From Sphingomonadales bacterium (GTDB lineage: Bacteria; Pseudomonadota; Alphaproteobacteria; Sphingomonadales; Sphingomonadaceae): a stretch of DNA of 64,000 nt. Positions 61,590-64,000 of this stretch are shown one piece after another. The first letter of the stretch is position 1, and the number at the start of each line of letters is the position of its first letter. A program made the translations under genes and the position numbers. The DNA lies in the NCBI GenBank assembly GCA_947470185.1, contig CANIRZ010000005.1, forward strand, positions 28,236-92,235, read 5' to 3'. The notes under the pieces are model-generated. The model searched no databases, had not been told where the DNA came from, and was given only the letters and a program-made list of their open reading frames with translations.

Positions 61590-61999
61590 TCGCCAGCCAT
61601 CTTCAATATTTCTTTCCACTCGGTTGCGCGAACTGGCGCGACCGACAGCCGCGACTGCCGAAGCATTACCATGTCTGCAAGATCGGGGTTCGCTTTAATC
61701 GCCTTCAACGTCACGGGTTGCTTTAATTTGCGCGAAGGCTTGACCTTAACCGCAACAAAGCGCGCCTTTTCATCGCTGGGGTCAATGAAATGCTCTTGGC
61801 TGATCGTGATGATGGCAACAATCTCAAGCCCGATATTGCTGTGGTAGAAAAAGGCTTCATCGCCGATCTTCATCGTGCGTAAGTTATTGGCGGCGCTGTA
61901 ATTGCGCACGCCGTCCCATGTGCCTTCGCCCTCAGCCACCAGATCGTCATAGCTATAAACGTCCGGTTCCGACTTCATCAGCCAAAATTGTTTTGCCAC
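61586..61999 (-). CDS. EVE-domain (PUA-like) protein
   Basis: A 137-residue protein of the EVE/thymocyte nuclear protein 1 family, a PUA-related fold that binds modified bases or nucleotides. Landmarks are MAKQFWLMKSEPDVYSYDDL, the WDGVRNYSAANNLRTMKIGD segment and the C-terminal RATEWKEILKMAG. It is translationally coupled to the ATP-grasp gene. EVE proteins are often near toxin or restriction genes; none is seen here. Confidence 0.92.
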   Translation of the reverse strand: MAKQFWLMKSEPDVYSYDDLVAEGEGTWDGVRNYSAANNLRTMKIGDEAFFYHSNIGLEIVAIITISQEHFIDPSDEKARFVAVKVKPSRKLKQPVTLKAIKANPDLADMVMLRQSRLSVAPVRATEWKEILKMAGE

Positions 62000-62052
62000 C
62001 TGTCACTCCTTTTCGCTGGCAAGCCTTTAAGGCAGGCAGTAATGTGCTGTCT

Positions 62053-62985
62053 ATGACACAAATGCCCGTGATTTCACTCAGCAGCGGCGATGCCGATGCC
62101 CTTGGCCAACAGCTTGGGAGCTCCTTTCAGGCCTATGGCTTTGCAACCATTGTAGATCATGGTCTTGATCCAGCCCTTGTTGCCAAGGCGTGGGCGCTAA
62201 CGAAGACGCTGTTCGAACAATCCGAGTCGCAAAAAATGTCTGGGTTCGACACCGCACTTGCCGGGCAGCGGGGATATACGCCATTCAAGACCGAAATTGC
62301 TAAGGGCGCGGACTTTCACGACCTGAAGGAATTCTGGCATGTCGGACGCGATGTATCGCCCGATAGCCCGCTTGCAGGTTCGATGTTGCCTAATATCTGG
62401 CCGGACGTTCCCGAATTTAAAGAGACGTTCCAATTGCTGTTTGCCGAGATGGATAAGGTTGGCGCACGGATATTATCGTCGATTGCGCGCTATCTTGATT
62501 TGCCCGCAAGCTGGTTTGACTCCGCAATTGAGGATGGGAACTCCATTTTGCGCTTGTTGCATTATCCACCCATCGCTGGGGACGCGGAGGGCTGCATTCG
62601 GGCAGGCGCGCATGAGGACATAAACCTCATTACGCTGCTGCTGGGGGCTGAGGAAGCGGGTCTGCAGATATTACGCCCCGATGGGAGCTGGATGGACGTG
62701 TCGCCGCCGCAGGGTGGCCTTGCGGTCAATGTAGGCGACATGTTGCAGCGTCTTACGAACAATATGTTGCCATCGACAACGCATCGTGTGGTGAACCCGA
62801 CTGGCGAACGATCACGGTTTAGCCGCTACTCCATGCCCTTCTTCTTACATTTGCGGTCCGACTTTCCCATTGCGACGTTGCCGCAGTGTGTGAATGCGGA
62901 AAACCCCAATCTTTACCCCGACCCAATTCTTGCCGACGACTATTTGCGCGAACGGCTGATCGAGATCGGCTTGTTAAAGGCATAA
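62053..62985 (+). CDS. Isopenicillin N synthase-family 2-oxoglutarate/Fe(II) oxygenase
   Basis: A 310-residue non-heme iron oxygenase with a double-stranded beta-helix. Iron ligands are H187 and D189 (GAHEDINLITLL) and H244 (STTHRVVNP); R255 and S257 (SRFSRYS) are the RxS that binds 2-oxoglutarate. The N-terminal half (MPVISLSSGDADALGQQLGS) is the DIOX-N part. Bacterial members hydroxylate or desaturate small molecules; the substrate is unknown. ATG 62053 begins the domain cleanly. It is divergent from the EVE/ATP-grasp pair across about 50 bases. Confidence 0.92.
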   Translation: MTQMPVISLSSGDADALGQQLGSSFQAYGFATIVDHGLDPALVAKAWALTKTLFEQSESQKMSGFDTALAGQRGYTPFKTEIAKGADFHDLKEFWHVGRDVSPDSPLAGSMLPNIWPDVPEFKETFQLLFAEMDKVGARILSSIARYLDLPASWFDSAIEDGNSILRLLHYPPIAGDAEGCIRAGAHEDINLITLLLGAEEAGLQILRPDGSWMDVSPPQGGLAVNVGDMLQRLTNNMLPSTTHRVVNPTGERSRFSRYSMPFFLHLRSDFPIATLPQCVNAENPNLYPDPILADDYLRERLIEIGLLKA

Positions 62986-63216
62986 AAAGTAGGGGCTGGA
63001 GGTGCCCGCCCCACTTTAGGGTTTCGGGGTGATGGCGCGAATCCCGTCTCAAATGGTGGGTCGGGCGAGACTCACCTGCACTGAATAGCAGAAAACAGCC
63101 ATTATTGGCCGGGCGTGGAACCTTCCGCCGGCATGTTCATTATGCCAAGCGATGAAATCCCTAGCTGCCTGATTGACTAAAAACCCCAGAAAACCGTGCA
63201 TTTACGACAGAAGTGC
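62986..63216. other. Spacer before the rRNA promoter
   Basis: About 230 bases without a gene. A weak terminator for the oxygenase gene may lie at 62988-63015 (AGTAGGGGC with GCCCCACT, one bulge). The rest holds nothing I can name. Confidence 0.5.
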
Positions 63217-63276
63217 ATTTTTTTTGTAATAAAATTGCAAATGGCGGTTGACCGAATCCCGAAGTCACTTTAGAGG
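63217..63276 (+). promoter_or_regulatory. rRNA operon promoter with UP-like element
   Basis: An AT-rich stretch with eight T (63219-63241 region) is followed by TTGACC at 63248-63253 and TTAGAGG near 63270-63276, spacing 16. The layout is that of a strong rrn promoter of sphingomonads; the exact -10 is uncertain. Confidence 0.6.
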
Positions 63277-63410
63277 CCCTCTCACCGGACGGGAAGCAAG
63301 CGTTTCCGCGGTTCGGTCGCTAACAATTAGGTCACCTACTCCTCTGGTAGTAATATCAGGGAACCATAGGTGTCCGCTTTTTTGTCAGTGGTAACTGGGT
63401 AAAACTGGTT

Positions 63411-63496
63411 CGGCTCTTTGACATTGTGATATTTAGATGAAGGGACATGTGGGCGACGGCGCCAGGTCCGGGGGTTTTTAGGCCCCGGGTGCTTGG
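63411..63496 (+). promoter_or_regulatory. rRNA leader with boxA and processing hairpin
   Basis: CGGCTCTTTGACA at 63411-63423 fits the boxA antitermination signal used by NusB/NusE. About 40 bases later CCAGGTCCGGGG (63462-63473) can pair with CCCCGGGTGCTTGG (63483-63496), a stem of the kind cut by RNase III. Confidence 0.55.
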
Positions 63497-63622
63497 TTAA
63501 AAATTAGCTGTTCGCACATAATGTCCTATACACCATGTATAGTAATTTGTGCAGGAACAACGCCTGAAAGTTCGAGCCTGGTTGGTTAGCGGATTTATCC
63601 GTGCCAGTCTGGTTTTTGAATC

Positions 63623-64000
<378 letters not shown>

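Overview
The window looks like a chromosomal segment of an alphaproteobacterium of the order Sphingomonadales. Evidence seen directly: the partial 16S rRNA at the right end (from about 63623) has a sphingomonad-type 5' region, close to my memory of Sphingorhabdus/Sphingopyxis; there is a carotenoid hydroxylase (crtZ), the alphaproteobacterial F1-ATPase zeta subunit beside bolA and grxD, divK beside a DUF3572 gene, and an rnd-lptC-lptA-lptB operon. The genus is an inference from memory, not from a search. There is no prophage, plasmid backbone, CRISPR array or complete IS element. The window is mostly ordinary chromosomal genes with a few small repeats and regulatory sites.

Layout. 1-5.0 kb: LPS export operon (minus), double cold-shock protein, Dps, ribosomal protein L33, DivK. 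5.1-7.6 kb: four plus-strand genes whose stops and starts all overlap (DUF3572, HAD hydrolase, RidA, FemAB-like). 7.6-19.5 kb: a catabolic island with a complete beta-oxidation-like set (acyl-CoA ligase, acyl-CoA dehydrogenase, two crotonases, SDR dehydrogenase, thiolase), an aldehyde dehydrogenase, a TetR regulator, a class III CoA-transferase and a thiolase-like protein. Three promoters here share one 18-bp dyad (TTTAA-N8-TTAAA/G), each 19-23 bp before a start codon, so the island is probably one regulon. A 266-bp element with 33-bp terminal inverted repeats overlaps the 3' end of the last gene. 19.7-31.7 kb: lipoproteins, an XRE-regulator/membrane-protein pair with three phased direct repeats, thrS, DUF305, a TauE-type permease, uvrB, DUF3617 and serine-hydrolase lipoproteins, a secreted M20 amidohydrolase, an HNH protein and TerC.

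31.7-46.7 kb: a YdcH-like protein, dapD with a nucleotidase, an S8 serine protease with a barrel-like C-terminus that is split by a nine-C tract in its proline-rich linker (possible phase variation), the complete suf operon (Rrf2 regulator-sufB-C-D-S-T-A) with an IscR-like operator, glpD, a YeiH-type exporter, an MFS transporter, and zeta-bolA-grxD. 46.7-54.7 kb: quinone oxidoreductase, leuD/leuC with a small membrane protein between them, crtZ, DUF454, an SSADH-type dehydrogenase, an APC permease, a GNAT. 54.7-63.0 kb: SMP-30 protein, VIT1/CCC1 transporter, HAD hydrolase, 3-oxoacid CoA-transferase subunits, serine hydrolase, GST-like protein, CsbD-like protein, an ATP-grasp/EVE pair and a 2OG-Fe(II) oxygenase. 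63.0-64.0 kb: rRNA operon promoter, leader and 16S start.

Functional links. The catabolic island and the later SCOT-type CoA-transferase feed acyl groups to acetyl-CoA; the suf operon, bolA/grxD and Dps cover iron-sulfur and iron handling. The items most worth a second look are the shared operator of the catabolic island, the poly-C tract of the S8 protease, the inverted-repeat element that supplies the C-terminus of a thiolase-like protein, and the phased repeats at the XRE pair.
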